Positions 7,295 to 16,127 of a DNA stretch of 64,000 bases are shown here, one piece after another. The notes under the pieces are model-generated. The model did no database searches. It was not told the DNA's origin and was given only the letters and a program-made list of their open reading frames with translations. The DNA is from Lachnospiraceae bacterium GAM79 (GTDB taxonomy: Bacteria; Bacillota; Clostridia; Lachnospirales; Lachnospiraceae): positions 2,023,501 through 2,087,500 of the forward strand of contig CP085928.1 of the NCBI GenBank assembly GCA_020735665.1. The letters are read 5' to 3'. Each line of letters begins with the position of its first letter. The first letter of the stretch is position 1. The position numbers and the translations under genes are program-made.

Positions 7295-8914
7295 CTAGTT
7301 CTCGCTATTCAACGACTTCATAGTCGGGAAGAGGAGCACATCACGGATTGCCTGTGAATCAGTCAACAGCATAACCAGACGGTCGATACCATAACCGATA
7401 CCACCTGTAGGAGGCATACCGATCTCTAATGCATTTAAGAAATCCTCGTCTGTGTGCTCTGCTTCATCATCACCGGCTGCTGCATTTGCATCCTGTGCTG
7501 CAAAACGCTCACGCTGATCAATCGGATCGTTCAGCTCGGAGTATGCATTACACATCTCCCATGTGTTAATGAACAACTCGAAACGCTCAACCTTGCTTGG
7601 ATCAGAAGGCTTCTTCTTGGTCAAAGGTGAGATCTCGATCGGATGATCCATGATAAATGTAGGCTGGATCAGCTTTTCTTCGCAGAACTCCTCAAAGAAC
7701 AGGTTAATGATATCACCCTTCTTATGACGTTCTTCATATGCAATATTGTGTTCATCAGCCAGCTTCTTAGCTGCTGCATCATCTTCTACCTGATCGAAGT
7801 CGATTCCGGTATATTTCTTGATCGCATCATTCATGGTCAGACGCTCAAACGGCTTACCGAAGTCAATCTCGATTCCATTATAGGAAATCTTTGTGCTTCC
7901 ACAAACCTTCTCAGCAAGATAACGGAACATGGACTCTGTCAGTTCCATCATACCTTCATAGTCTGTGTATGCCTGATATAATTCCATCAACGTAAATTCC
8001 GGATTGTGCCTTGTATCAACACCCTCGTTACGGAATACTCGTCCGATCTCGTAAACTCTTTCCAGTCCACCTACGATCAGACGCTTCAGATATAATTCCA
8101 GAGAGATACGAAGCTTTACGTCCTCATTTAATGCATTGTAATGTGTCTCAAATGGTCTTGCTGCCGCACCACCTGCATTTGCAACAAGCATAGGAGTCTC
8201 AACCTCCATGAAATCACGGTCTGCAAGGAAGTTACGGATCTCCTTTAAGATCTGTGAACGCTTAATAAATACAGCCTTGCTCTCCTGATTCATGATAAGG
8301 TCTACATATCTCTGACGATATCTGACATCTGTATCTGTTAAGCCATGGAACTTCTCCGGGAGAATCTGTAATGACTTACTTAAAAGTGTCATTTCTTCTG
8401 CATGGATAGAAAGCTCTCCTGTCTTTGTACGGAATGCCCAGCCCTTTACACCATAGATATCACCGATATCGGATTTCTTGAAATCTGCATAAGCTTCTTC
8501 ACCGATCTGATCTCTTGCAACATACACCTGAATGTTACCCTTCAGATCCTGAATATTACAGAAGGATGCCTTACCCATAACACGCTTGAACATCATACGT
8601 CCTGCAATGCTTACATGGATCGGTGATGCATCCATGATTGCTCTTCTCTCGTTATAATCGTTGTTCAGCACTTCCTTCTTCTGTGCATCATCCAGTCCCT
8701 CTACGTCCGGCTCCTGTCTGCCTGCAAGAAGCTCTGCCTCATGCGCTGTATATGCTTCTTTTACATCTGTGCTGTGATAAGTCACATCATACTTTGTAAT
8801 CTCAAATGGATCTTTGCCTGCCGCCTGTAAATCTGCCAGCTTCTCACGACGAACCTGTAACAGCTTATTTACATCCTGTGGCTTAGCCTGATTATTCTGC
8901 TTATTCTCTGCCAT
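7295..8914 (-). CDS. lysS: Lysyl-tRNA synthetase, class II
   Basis: The 539-residue protein charges tRNA-Lys. An N-terminal OB-fold anticodon domain covers about residues 85-190. The class II catalytic core carries motif 2 around FRNEGVDTRHNPEFTLMEL and motif 3 GGIGYGIDRLVMLL near the C-terminus. The length is slightly above the usual 490-505 because of an extended lysine/glutamine-rich N-terminus and an acidic insertion (NAAAGDDEAEH) before the end. It follows greA by 41 bases on the same strand, a common pairing in clostridia. The mobile module begins just beyond its stop. Confidence 0.97.
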   Translation of the reverse strand: MAENKQNNQAKPQDVNKLLQVRREKLADLQAAGKDPFEITKYDVTYHSTDVKEAYTAHEAELLAGRQEPDVEGLDDAQKKEVLNNDYNERRAIMDASPIHVSIAGRMMFKRVMGKASFCNIQDLKGNIQVYVARDQIGEEAYADFKKSDIGDIYGVKGWAFRTKTGELSIHAEEMTLLSKSLQILPEKFHGLTDTDVRYRQRYVDLIMNQESKAVFIKRSQILKEIRNFLADRDFMEVETPMLVANAGGAAARPFETHYNALNEDVKLRISLELYLKRLIVGGLERVYEIGRVFRNEGVDTRHNPEFTLMELYQAYTDYEGMMELTESMFRYLAEKVCGSTKISYNGIEIDFGKPFERLTMNDAIKKYTGIDFDQVEDDAAAKKLADEHNIAYEERHKKGDIINLFFEEFCEEKLIQPTFIMDHPIEISPLTKKKPSDPSKVERFELFINTWEMCNAYSELNDPIDQRERFAAQDANAAAGDDEAEHTDEDFLNALEIGMPPTGGIGYGIDRLVMLLTDSQAIRDVLLFPTMKSLNSEN

Positions 8915-8955
8915 CTTTGTTTAATCTCTTTCTACTATATTGATTATTCTGTTTA

Positions 8956-9438
8956 TTAGATTGCTCTCTTGATATCTAATATTCTGTATTTGAATTCTCC
9001 GTCCGGTGCTTCTACTATTACTTCTTCACCAACGCGCGCACCCTTTAATGCCATACCAACCGGTGATTCATCAGAAATCTTATTCTTCATGATATCTGCT
9101 TCTGTTGAACCAACGATGTGGAATACAACTTCCTCGTCAAATTCATAATCATATACTGTTACGGTACGGCCGATACCGACAACCTCTGTATCAACCTCAT
9201 CTTCGTCAACGACCTCTACATTTTTCAGGATAGCCTCTAACTGCTCGATTCTTGCTTCGATATCACGCTGCTCGTCCTTTGCCGCATCATACTCAGCATT
9301 CTCAGATAAGTCTCCCTGCTCTCTTGCTTCCTTGATCTTGGCAGCAATCTCTCTACGTTTATTTACTTTCAGATCCTGAAGTTCTTCTTCAATTTTTTTA
9401 AGTCCTGTATAGGTAACTACCTGTTTCTTTTCAGCCAT
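8956..9438 (-). CDS. greA: Transcription elongation factor GreA
   Basis: The 160-residue protein has the family's two domains: an N-terminal antiparallel coiled coil (about residues 10-75, with the acidic tip GDLSENAEYDAAKDEQ) and a C-terminal FKBP-like domain (residues 85-160, SPVGMALKGARVGEEV). GreA stimulates transcript cleavage by backtracked RNA polymerase. A strong AGGAGG ribosome-binding site precedes the ATG. It is transcribed with lysS. Confidence 0.97.
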   Translation of the reverse strand: MAEKKQVVTYTGLKKIEEELQDLKVNKRREIAAKIKEAREQGDLSENAEYDAAKDEQRDIEARIEQLEAILKNVEVVDEDEVDTEVVGIGRTVTVYDYEFDEEVVFHIVGSTEADIMKNKISDESPVGMALKGARVGEEVIVEAPDGEFKYRILDIKRAI

Positions 9439-9540
9439 CGCCGACTACCTCCTAAACAATATCTGTGTTTTCCGTTAAGTTCTCACAAGTATCCTACATT
9501 ATATTCCAGTTTCCCTGTAATGTCAAACCTGTATACAGAA

Positions 9541-9570
9541 AAAAAGAAGCCTTAAAGCTAAGACTTCTTT
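9541..9570 (-). terminator. Terminator of the tRNA-Leu gene
   Basis: On the minus strand AAGAAGTCTTA pairs with TAAGGCTTCTT around a 4-base loop and is followed by a run of T. It starts 13 bases past the tRNA 3' end. Confidence 0.85.
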
Positions 9571-9582
9571 TTCTTCTATCAA

Positions 9583-9666
9583 TGCAGTTGATGGGACTTG
9601 AACCCACACCCACGTAAGTGGACATGAACCTGAATCATGCGCGTATGCCAATTCCGCCACAACTGC
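9583..9666 (-). tRNA. tRNA-Leu (anticodon CAG)
   Basis: The 84-base gene folds as a long-variable-arm tRNA with acceptor stem GCAGTTG/CAACTGC and discriminator A. The anticodon loop TTCAGGT lies in the stem CATGA/TCATG, and the T-arm has GGTTCAAGTCC. The anticodon CAG reads CUG leucine codons. CCA is not encoded. The gene has its own promoter and terminator. Confidence 0.95.
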
Positions 9667-9698
9667 ATGAAAACGTGCTTTATCTCACGCACTCGTTT

Positions 9699-9727
9699 AA
9701 TATAGCACGTCATCTGCTTCTTGTCAA
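9699..9727 (-). promoter_or_regulatory. Sigma-A promoter of tRNA-Leu
   Basis: On the minus strand TTGACA (9727-9722) and TATATT (9704-9699) are separated by exactly 17 bases. Transcription would start about 25 bases before the tRNA. Confidence 0.85.
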
Positions 9728-9755
9728 AACAAATTTTGTAAAAACGTTAATTTTT

Positions 9756-10910
9756 TTATTCTGCCTCTGAAGCTGTCTCTGTTGTTGACTCTGTGCTCTC
9801 TGCTTCAGTGGAACCATCTTCCGATGCATCTTCTGAACTTGCTTCTGTTGAATCTACCTGAACAGCTGTACCCATCAGATAATCAAGAACTTTTTCCTCT
9901 GTTGCATAGAATTTCAGATCGCTCGCTGAATATTTGGAGTTGATCGTATCCTCGTCTACTTCATTATCATCCATCAGCTTCTGCTTATATGCATCAGTCT
10001 CTTTATCATTTGCGACCAGATCTTTTTCTAACGCGATCGAGCTGACAACGATCTTCTCCTGCATTACAGATTCAACTGTGCTCTGAAGATAGGAAACAAA
10101 TGAGGCCTCGTCTGTGTATCCATAAAAATACTGTAGGAATGTCTGTACACCGATTCCATACTGAGAAGCACTGGATTCGATATTATCCATAACACTCTTT
10201 ACATATGCATCAATCTCGCCTTCCGGATATTTGGTAAACGTTGTTTTCTCTTTAATTGCTTTTAACACATTAGCTCGGTCAGTACTGTCTGCCGATTTAT
10301 CTGTATCCTTCTGAAGCTCATCCGTCAGATACTTGGTATAATCCTCTGTCGTTGTATATTTACCATCCGTAGCCGACTTCACAAGGTCATCTGTATATTC
10401 CGGTGTTGTCGTTATCTTGATATAATTGATCGTTACATCAAATTTTGCTTCCATACCGGCAACCGTTGTATCTGAATAATCGTCCGGATATGTGATTGTG
10501 AATGTCTTCTGTACACCGGGCTTTAATCCGATCATCTGCTCATCAAGTCCGGGTGCTAACGCATCCTTACCCATAACAATACTGGTTCCGGCTTCGTCAT
10601 CGTTCTTTGCCTTTTCCTCGCCGTTGATGGTTTCAACGTAGTTGATATTAACATCGTCACCATCCTTGATCACGCTGTCATAATCCTTTGTTTCTACATT
10701 ATTATCTGTACAGAATGAATTAATCTTCTCGTCAATCTGATCCTGTGTTACTTCTCTGGACGTTGGTACATACTCGATACCATCATAATCCTTTACTTCC
10801 GCACATTTTGCATACTGTCTGAATTCACTCTTTGTGCTTCCGCATCCGCTAAGCACCCCCATGCCGACAACCGCAGTCAGACACAGAGCCATTACCTTCT
10901 TCATTTTCAT
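9756..10910 (-). CDS. Trigger-factor-like lipoprotein foldase (paralogue 1)
   Basis: The 384-residue protein begins with a lipoprotein signal peptide ending in the lipobox LSGC (cysteine 23), so it is expected on the outer face of the membrane. It has an FKBP-type isomerase domain at about residues 85-165 (GDDVNINYVETINGEE, then GLDEQMIGLKPGVQKTF) and a trigger-factor-like C-terminal helical domain at residues 175-345. The last 30 residues are a Ser/Thr/Glu-rich disordered tail. The ribosome-binding domain of cytoplasmic trigger factor is missing. It probably helps exported proteins fold. It lies 71 bases behind its paralogue. Isomerase activity is unproven. Confidence 0.85.
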   Translation of the reverse strand: MKMKKVMALCLTAVVGMGVLSGCGSTKSEFRQYAKCAEVKDYDGIEYVPTSREVTQDQIDEKINSFCTDNNVETKDYDSVIKDGDDVNINYVETINGEEKAKNDDEAGTSIVMGKDALAPGLDEQMIGLKPGVQKTFTITYPDDYSDTTVAGMEAKFDVTINYIKITTTPEYTDDLVKSATDGKYTTTEDYTKYLTDELQKDTDKSADSTDRANVLKAIKEKTTFTKYPEGEIDAYVKSVMDNIESSASQYGIGVQTFLQYFYGYTDEASFVSYLQSTVESVMQEKIVVSSIALEKDLVANDKETDAYKQKLMDDNEVDEDTINSKYSASDLKFYATEEKVLDYLMGTAVQVDSTEASSEDASEDGSTEAESTESTTETASEAE

Positions 10911-10981
10911 AATATAATCTTTCTCCTCAGAACTTCATCTTATTAATTCTTTATTTACCGAACTCTGTTTCGACATCTGCT

Positions 10982-12196
10982 CTAGTTTGCTTCTGTTATT
11001 GCTTCTGTTGTAGTTTCTTCTTCGGAACTCGTTGCTTCTGTCGCTGCTTCTGTCGTTGTCTCCGTCTTCTTACCATTATCAAGAAGGAAAGTCATAACCT
11101 TGTCAGCCAGTGTATAATACATCAGATCCTGAGATGAATACTGTTCCTTTACAGAATCCTCTGTTGCGTCATTCTCCTCCGCGAGTTTCTTGATATAGGC
11201 TGTTTCATCATCCGAATCAATTGTAATATTTTCTGCCTTTGCAACCGCGCATACTACCTTTTTTTCTTTTACGGATTCCTGACAGATCTGATTCACATAT
11301 TCTTTGAATGAATCTTCATCCTCATAACCGTAATAATATTGGATAAATGTTGCATAATCAATGCCATAATTACTTGCCTGTGATTTCAACTGTGTAATGA
11401 TCTCATCTGCCAGACTACTTACCTCTTCTGCCGGAATATCCTCAATTGTTGCCTTATTGATAACATTTGTCATAACAACATTCTGTGCCGATGTAAGTGC
11501 AGTTGCTTCATTACTTGCTTTCAGCTCACTTCTGATGGATTCCTCATACTCGGCTGTTGTCTTATAAGAAGTATTCGCAGCTACCAGCGCATCATTATAC
11601 TCTGCTTCCACAGGAATCTTGATATAGTTCAATGTAGTCTTGAATACAGCAGCTTTGCCATCCATATCATTGCCATATCCGTCCGGGAAGGTTACATTTA
11701 CATCAAATGTATCTCCTGCCTTATGTCCCACGATCTGATCTTCAAATGTGTCGATGAGGGATTTTGATCCAAGTGTTACATCATATCCTGAACCGTTCGT
11801 ATTACCACCATCAAATTCTACACCATCTACAGTACCTACAAAATCAATATTTACTGTATCTCCTGATTTTGCCGCACTTGTTTTATCCTCATTATATGTC
11901 GCACAGGATTCAACAAAATCATCTACCTTCTTCTGTACATCATCCTCAGTTACTTCTGCAGGAGCATACTCATATTCAATACCCTTATACTCCCCCAGAG
12001 TTACTCCCTCCGCATACTTGGCAATATATTCATCAATTGTCAGATCAGCTTCTGTACTGTCCTCTGTTGCATCCGTCTGTGTCGCTTTATTCAAATTACC
12101 GGTCACATCTTTACCCTTATCTCCACAACCTGCAACCATGGATACTGTCATTGCCATTGCAAGAGCAACCGCAAATCCCTTTTTTAATTTTCTCAT
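10982..12196 (-). CDS. Trigger-factor-like lipoprotein foldase (paralogue 2)
   Basis: The 404-residue protein is a clear paralogue of the downstream gene: lipobox VAGC (cysteine 24), FKBP domain at about residues 105-195 (GDTVNIDFVGTVDGVEF, then FEDQIVGHKAGDTF) and trigger-factor-like helical domain to about residue 375. The shared block around YGIDYATFIQYYYGYEDEDSF is nearly the same in both (YGIGVQTFLQYFYGYTDEASF). It too ends in a Thr/Glu/Ala-rich tail. Two export-side copies side by side point to local duplication. The ATG follows AGAGGT. Confidence 0.85.
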   Translation of the reverse strand: MRKLKKGFAVALAMAMTVSMVAGCGDKGKDVTGNLNKATQTDATEDSTEADLTIDEYIAKYAEGVTLGEYKGIEYEYAPAEVTEDDVQKKVDDFVESCATYNEDKTSAAKSGDTVNIDFVGTVDGVEFDGGNTNGSGYDVTLGSKSLIDTFEDQIVGHKAGDTFDVNVTFPDGYGNDMDGKAAVFKTTLNYIKIPVEAEYNDALVAANTSYKTTAEYEESIRSELKASNEATALTSAQNVVMTNVINKATIEDIPAEEVSSLADEIITQLKSQASNYGIDYATFIQYYYGYEDEDSFKEYVNQICQESVKEKKVVCAVAKAENITIDSDDETAYIKKLAEENDATEDSVKEQYSSQDLMYYTLADKVMTFLLDNGKKTETTTEAATEATSSEEETTTEAITEAN

Positions 12197-12438
12197 TGTA
12201 CTTACCTCTATATTATTATAAAATTAGGTATCACCTATCATAGCTTTATATCACACTTTCTATTAAAAATAAAGCTATTTTACGCAATTCATAGAAATGT
12301 CACAAACTATATAACATTATCGTTATATCTTCAATTGTTTGCAATACTTCGACAGTATCCGGTCCTCCGAATACAATTTCCGACAATTTCACATATTATC
12401 AAGCACCGCTCGAACGTTAAATCACATTTTCCCATGCA

Positions 12439-12454
12439 ACACAATATCTAGTAT
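12439..12454 (+). promoter_or_regulatory. NrdR-box-like site 1
   Basis: ACACAATATCTAGTAT agrees with the NrdR consensus ACACWATATATWGTGT at 14 of 16 positions. It lies upstream of the -35 element of the best promoter for nrdD. Confidence 0.6.
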
Positions 12455-12495
12455 TGTTTCTTTATTTTTTTCTCAATATTTTGTACCATTTGATA

Positions 12496-12524
12496 TAGAC
12501 AAACCAGAATGGTGATGCTATAAT
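12496..12524 (+). promoter_or_regulatory. Promoter upstream of nrdD
   Basis: TAGACA (12496) and TATAAT (12519) are separated by 17 bases, with a TGC extension just before the -10. It would give a leader of about 165 bases. A second possible promoter (TTGTCT, 17 bases, CAATAT) overlaps NrdR box 2. Confidence 0.65.
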
Positions 12525-12562
12525 GTGTAACTGTCGGGGACATAGAGTTACAAAATATTCAA

Positions 12563-12607
12563 AACGATTTTTTAGTCTCACAGATTTTAAATCGTTCATT
12601 TTTTTGT
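12563..12607 (+). terminator. Terminator-like hairpin in the nrdD leader
   Basis: AACGATTT pairs with AAATCGTT around an 18-base A/T-rich loop and is followed by CA and seven T, then a second T run. It lies between the first promoter and the nrdD start, so it would either attenuate transcription or release a short RNA of about 75 bases. Confidence 0.55.
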
Positions 12608-12623
12608 CTTTTTTTCGCGCACG

Positions 12624-12671
12624 ACGCAATATGTTGTGGGGCGAGCAAATATTGCACTCAATATCTAGATA
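12624..12671 (+). promoter_or_regulatory. Tandem NrdR-box-like sites 2 and 3
   Basis: Site 2 (12624-12639, ACGCAATATGTTGTGG) and site 3 (12656-12671, ACTCAATATCTAGATA) are 32 bp apart centre to centre. That is three helical turns, the usual spacing of paired NrdR boxes. Site 3 is weaker at its 3' half but has the same CAATATCTAG core as site 1. They end 10 bases before the nrdD ribosome-binding site. Confidence 0.65.
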
Positions 12672-12696
12672 ACCATTTTAGGAGGAGAATAGAAAA

Positions 12697-14823
12697 ATGC
12701 AGGTAATCAAAAGAGACGGAAGAGCCGTATCCTATGATCGCAGCAAGATTATCGTTGCCATTCAGAAGGCAAATGCCGAAGTTGAAGACTGCGAAAAAAT
12801 TTCTGAAGAAAAAATCGAAGAGATCATAGACGGCATCGAAGCAAAAAACAGAAAACGAATGCTGGTTGAAGATATTCAGGATATCATTGAACAAAAGCTC
12901 ATGGCAGAGGGGAAGTTTGTTCTTGCCAAGACTTACATTATATATAGATACAGCCGTGAACTGATTCGTAAGGCAAACACAACTGATGATTCGATCCTCA
13001 GTCTGATCAAGAACAGAAACAAAGATGTTATGGAAGAAAATTCGAATAAAAACGCAACAGTTGCATCTACCCAGCGTGATCTGATCGCAGGCGAGGTTTC
13101 AAAAGATCTTACAAAGAGGCTCCTGCTTCCGGAAAAGATCTCAAAAGCCCATGAAGAAGGTGCGATTCATTTTCATGATGCAGATTATTTCTTACAGCCT
13201 ATCTTCAACTGCTGTCTGATCAACATTGGAGATATGCTCGACAACGGCACTGTCATGAACGGCAAATTGATCGAGAGCCCTAAGAGCTTTCAGGTTGCAT
13301 GTACGATTGTTACACAGATCATTGCAGCCGTTGCCTCCAGCCAGTATGGTGGTCAGTCCGTTGATATCCGTCACCTTGGAAAATATCTGCGCAAGAGCTA
13401 TAACAAATATAAAGCATTATATCAGGAAGAATTTGGAGACAGATTGGATGCTGATACATTAGAGGAACTGGTAAAAGAAAGGCTGAACGATGAACTTCGT
13501 TCCGGTGTTCAGACAATCCAGTACCAGATCAACACCTTAATGACTACAAATGGGCAGTCTCCATTTGTAACCTTATTCCTGAATCTTGATCCAAATGATG
13601 AATATATCGAAGAAAATGCCATGATCATAGAAGAAATCCTCCGTCAGCGTTTAGAGGGTATCAAGAACGAAGTTGGTGTCTATGTGACACCGGCATTTCC
13701 AAAGCTGATCTACGTTCTGGATGAACACAACTGCTTAAAGGGTGGCAAATATGATTATATCACTCGTCTTGCCATTAAGTGTTCTGCAAAAAGAATGTAT
13801 CCTGATTACATCTCCGCCAAAAAGATGCGTGAGAACTATGAAGGAAATGTATTCTCATGTATGGGTTGTCGTTCTTTCCTTTCTCCTTGGAAGGATGAAA
13901 ATGGCAACTACAAATGGGAAGGTCGTTTCAATCAGGGAGTTGTCAGCCTGAATCTTCCACAGATCGGAATTCTGGCAAAAGGTGATGAGGATAAATTCTG
14001 GTCACTCTTAGACGAAAGACTCCAGTTATGTTATGACGCTTTGATGTGCCGTCACAGAGCTCTGGAGGGTATCACATCCGATGTCAGTCCTATCCACTGG
14101 CAATATGGTGCAATTGCACGACTAAAGAAGGGTGAGGTTATCGATCCATTGCTTCACAACGGCTACTCTACTCTGTCGCTTGGATACATCGGATTGTATG
14201 AAACTTCTATCCTGATGAAGGGTGTCAGCCATACAGATCCTGTCGGTGAAGAATTTGCTTTAAAGGTTATGAATAGAATGCGTGCAGCCTGTGATAAATG
14301 GAAGGCTGATACCGGACTTGGTTTCGGATTATACGGAACACCTGCCGAAAGCTTATGTTACAGATTTGCCCGTATTGATAAAGAGCGTTTCGGTACGATC
14401 AAGGATGTTACAGATAAGGGCTACTACACGAACTCTTACCATGTTGATGTACGTGAGAAGATCGATGCATTCAGCAAGTTCAGATTTGAGAGTCAGTTCC
14501 AGACGATCTCATCCGGTGGTGCAATCTCCTATGTCGAGATACCAAATATGCGCAACAATCTGGATGCACTTGCAGAAGTGGTTCGTTACATTTATGAGAA
14601 CATCCAGTATGCTGAATTCAATACAAAGTCTGACTATTGCCATGTATGTGGCTATGATGGTGAGATTATCATTAATTCAGACGGCGAATGGGAATGTCCT
14701 CAGTGTGGTAACAAAGACCATGCAAAAATGAACGTTACAAGAAGAACCTGTGGTTATCTCGGTGAGAACTTCTGGAACGTCGGCAAAACAAAAGAAATGG
14801 CTTCCAGAGTATTACACCTGTAG
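12697..14823 (+). CDS. nrdD: Anaerobic ribonucleoside-triphosphate reductase, large subunit
   Basis: The 708-residue glycyl-radical enzyme makes deoxyribonucleotides without oxygen. It has an N-terminal ATP-cone (residues 1-90, starting MQVIKRDGRAVSYDRSKI), a catalytic barrel, a C-terminal zinc site with two CxxC pairs (CHVCG, then CPQCG, about residues 648-670) and the glycyl-radical loop RRTCGYLG with the radical glycine near residue 686. AGGAGG lies 10 bases before the ATG. It is followed by its activase nrdG and by dut on the same strand. NrdR-like boxes upstream fit dNTP-dependent repression. No class I or II reductase is seen in this window. Confidence 0.97.
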   Translation: MQVIKRDGRAVSYDRSKIIVAIQKANAEVEDCEKISEEKIEEIIDGIEAKNRKRMLVEDIQDIIEQKLMAEGKFVLAKTYIIYRYSRELIRKANTTDDSILSLIKNRNKDVMEENSNKNATVASTQRDLIAGEVSKDLTKRLLLPEKISKAHEEGAIHFHDADYFLQPIFNCCLINIGDMLDNGTVMNGKLIESPKSFQVACTIVTQIIAAVASSQYGGQSVDIRHLGKYLRKSYNKYKALYQEEFGDRLDADTLEELVKERLNDELRSGVQTIQYQINTLMTTNGQSPFVTLFLNLDPNDEYIEENAMIIEEILRQRLEGIKNEVGVYVTPAFPKLIYVLDEHNCLKGGKYDYITRLAIKCSAKRMYPDYISAKKMRENYEGNVFSCMGCRSFLSPWKDENGNYKWEGRFNQGVVSLNLPQIGILAKGDEDKFWSLLDERLQLCYDALMCRHRALEGITSDVSPIHWQYGAIARLKKGEVIDPLLHNGYSTLSLGYIGLYETSILMKGVSHTDPVGEEFALKVMNRMRAACDKWKADTGLGFGLYGTPAESLCYRFARIDKERFGTIKDVTDKGYYTNSYHVDVREKIDAFSKFRFESQFQTISSGGAISYVEIPNMRNNLDALAEVVRYIYENIQYAEFNTKSDYCHVCGYDGEIIINSDGEWECPQCGNKDHAKMNVTRRTCGYLGENFWNVGKTKEMASRVLHL

Positions 14824-15086
14824 AATTCAGGTCTGATGCATGTGGTTCAGCCATACCACAGATAAAGACATATACCACATACGATCAGAATATACCGGAA
14901 TTTTTATAAAAACACTTGCTATATTGAAAAAATTGGTTTATATTAAAGCTATGCATAAAGTATTTACTTGTATGAACAGTTTACATCCGATTTTTAACTA
15001 AGTGCATTAATAATTTCAATTTGTATGGTCTGCATGTCGTAGAGGGCAATGCGGGCCATACTTTTTGTATGGGAGAAATAATAATT

Positions 15087-15623
15087 ATGAATTATATGGA
15101 TATCAAACGGTGTGATATTGCAAACGGAACCGGAGTTCGAACCTCTCTGTTCGTATCCGGCTGCACACACCACTGTAAAGGTTGTTTTAATCAGGATACC
15201 TGGGATTTCAACGCAGGTAAGCCTTTTACGCAAAAAGAGATCGATACGATCATTGAACTCTGTAAGCCGGATCATATTGTAGGTCTTACTTTGCTGGGTG
15301 GCGAGCCATTGGAATTCGTCAACCAGCAGGGTCTGCTTCCACTTCTGGAACAGTTCAAATCTACTTACCCGGATAAAACGATCTGGTGCTATACCGGCTA
15401 CGATTTTGAAAAAGACGTTCTGGACAAGATGTATTATCAGTGGGATTTCACTCACAAATTCCTGTCCTATCTGGATGTTTTAGTCGATGGCGAATTTGTT
15501 GAAGAGAAAAAAGTTCTGGATCTGCGATTCAGGGGTTCCACAAATCAGAGAATATTAGATGTTCCAAAATCACTGACTGCCAAGAAAGCAGTCTTATGGG
15601 ACGAGAAAGGAAGGTACTTCTAA
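15087..15623 (+). CDS. nrdG: Anaerobic ribonucleotide reductase activating protein
   Basis: The 178-residue radical-SAM enzyme makes the glycyl radical on NrdD. It has the CxxxCxxC cluster motif in SGCTHHCKGCFN (about residues 24-35) and a glycine-rich SAM-binding segment LTLLGGEPLE. I chose the ATG at 15087, the usual family start (MNYMDIKRCDIANGTG), preceded by GGGAG; the longer frame from 15021 adds residues not found in the family. A 263-base spacer separates it from nrdD, so it may have its own promoter. Its stop overlaps the dut start by one base. Confidence 0.95.
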   Translation: MNYMDIKRCDIANGTGVRTSLFVSGCTHHCKGCFNQDTWDFNAGKPFTQKEIDTIIELCKPDHIVGLTLLGGEPLEFVNQQGLLPLLEQFKSTYPDKTIWCYTGYDFEKDVLDKMYYQWDFTHKFLSYLDVLVDGEFVEEKKVLDLRFRGSTNQRILDVPKSLTAKKAVLWDEKGRYF

Positions 15624-16069
15624 TGGCCACATTTGATATTAACATTAAGAAACTGAATGAAAATGCGACGATTCCTTCTTATGGTTCTGAATTTGCTGCC
15701 GGAGCAGATCTGTATGCCTGCATGGATGAGCCTGTAACGATTGCTGCCGGAGAAACCCAGTTCATCCACACCGGACTGGCTATCGAGATTCCGGCCGGCT
15801 ATGCCGGACTGGTCTATGCAAGAAGCGGTCTTGCTTGCAAACGTGGTCTTGCACCTGCCAATAAAGTAGGCGTTATCGACGCTGATTACCGTGGAGAGAT
15901 CATGGTAGCACTCCACAATCACTCTAATGTTGATCAGACAATCGAAAGTGGCGAACGTATTGCTCAGCTTGTTATCACTCCATACATTACCGGCTGTTTC
16001 CATACTGTAGATGAATTATCCGATACCGTACGCGGTGAAGGGGGATTTGGCTCAACAGGAAGAAAATAA
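15623..16069 (+). CDS. dut: dUTP diphosphatase (trimeric type)
   Basis: The 148-residue protein hydrolyses dUTP to dUMP, keeping uracil out of DNA and feeding dTMP synthesis. The trimeric dUTPase motifs are visible: AGADLYA, YARSGLACKRGL (motif 2), VGVIDADYRGEIMV (motif 3, with the catalytic aspartate), GERIAQLVI (motif 4) and the C-terminal GEGGFGSTGRK (motif 5). The ATG at 15623 shares a base with the nrdG stop (TAATG). Placement with nrdD/nrdG makes a deoxynucleotide operon. Confidence 0.96.
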   Translation: MATFDINIKKLNENATIPSYGSEFAAGADLYACMDEPVTIAAGETQFIHTGLAIEIPAGYAGLVYARSGLACKRGLAPANKVGVIDADYRGEIMVALHNHSNVDQTIESGERIAQLVITPYITGCFHTVDELSDTVRGEGGFGSTGRK

Positions 16070-16076
16070 ACAAACG

Positions 16077-16117
16077 AAAAAATGTCCATGGTACGAAATG
16101 TACCATGGACATTTTTA
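16077..16117. terminator. Bidirectional terminator between dut and the PrsA-like gene
   Basis: A perfect hairpin (AATGTCCATGGTAC and its complement around GAAAT) has A runs on one side and T runs on the other. It serves both convergent genes, dut and the foldase gene. Confidence 0.92.
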
Positions 16118-16127
16118 TTCTATCCCA

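Noticed and set aside
11748..12243. Two overlapping plus-strand ORFs of 157-159 codons
   Set aside because: They are antisense to the second trigger-factor-like gene, lack ribosome-binding sites and have biased composition typical of shadow frames.
14824..15086. Possible small RNA between nrdD and nrdG
   Set aside because: TCTGAT...ATCAGA and GTGGT...ACCAC pair over a long distance, but the structure is weak and no promoter or terminator was clear.
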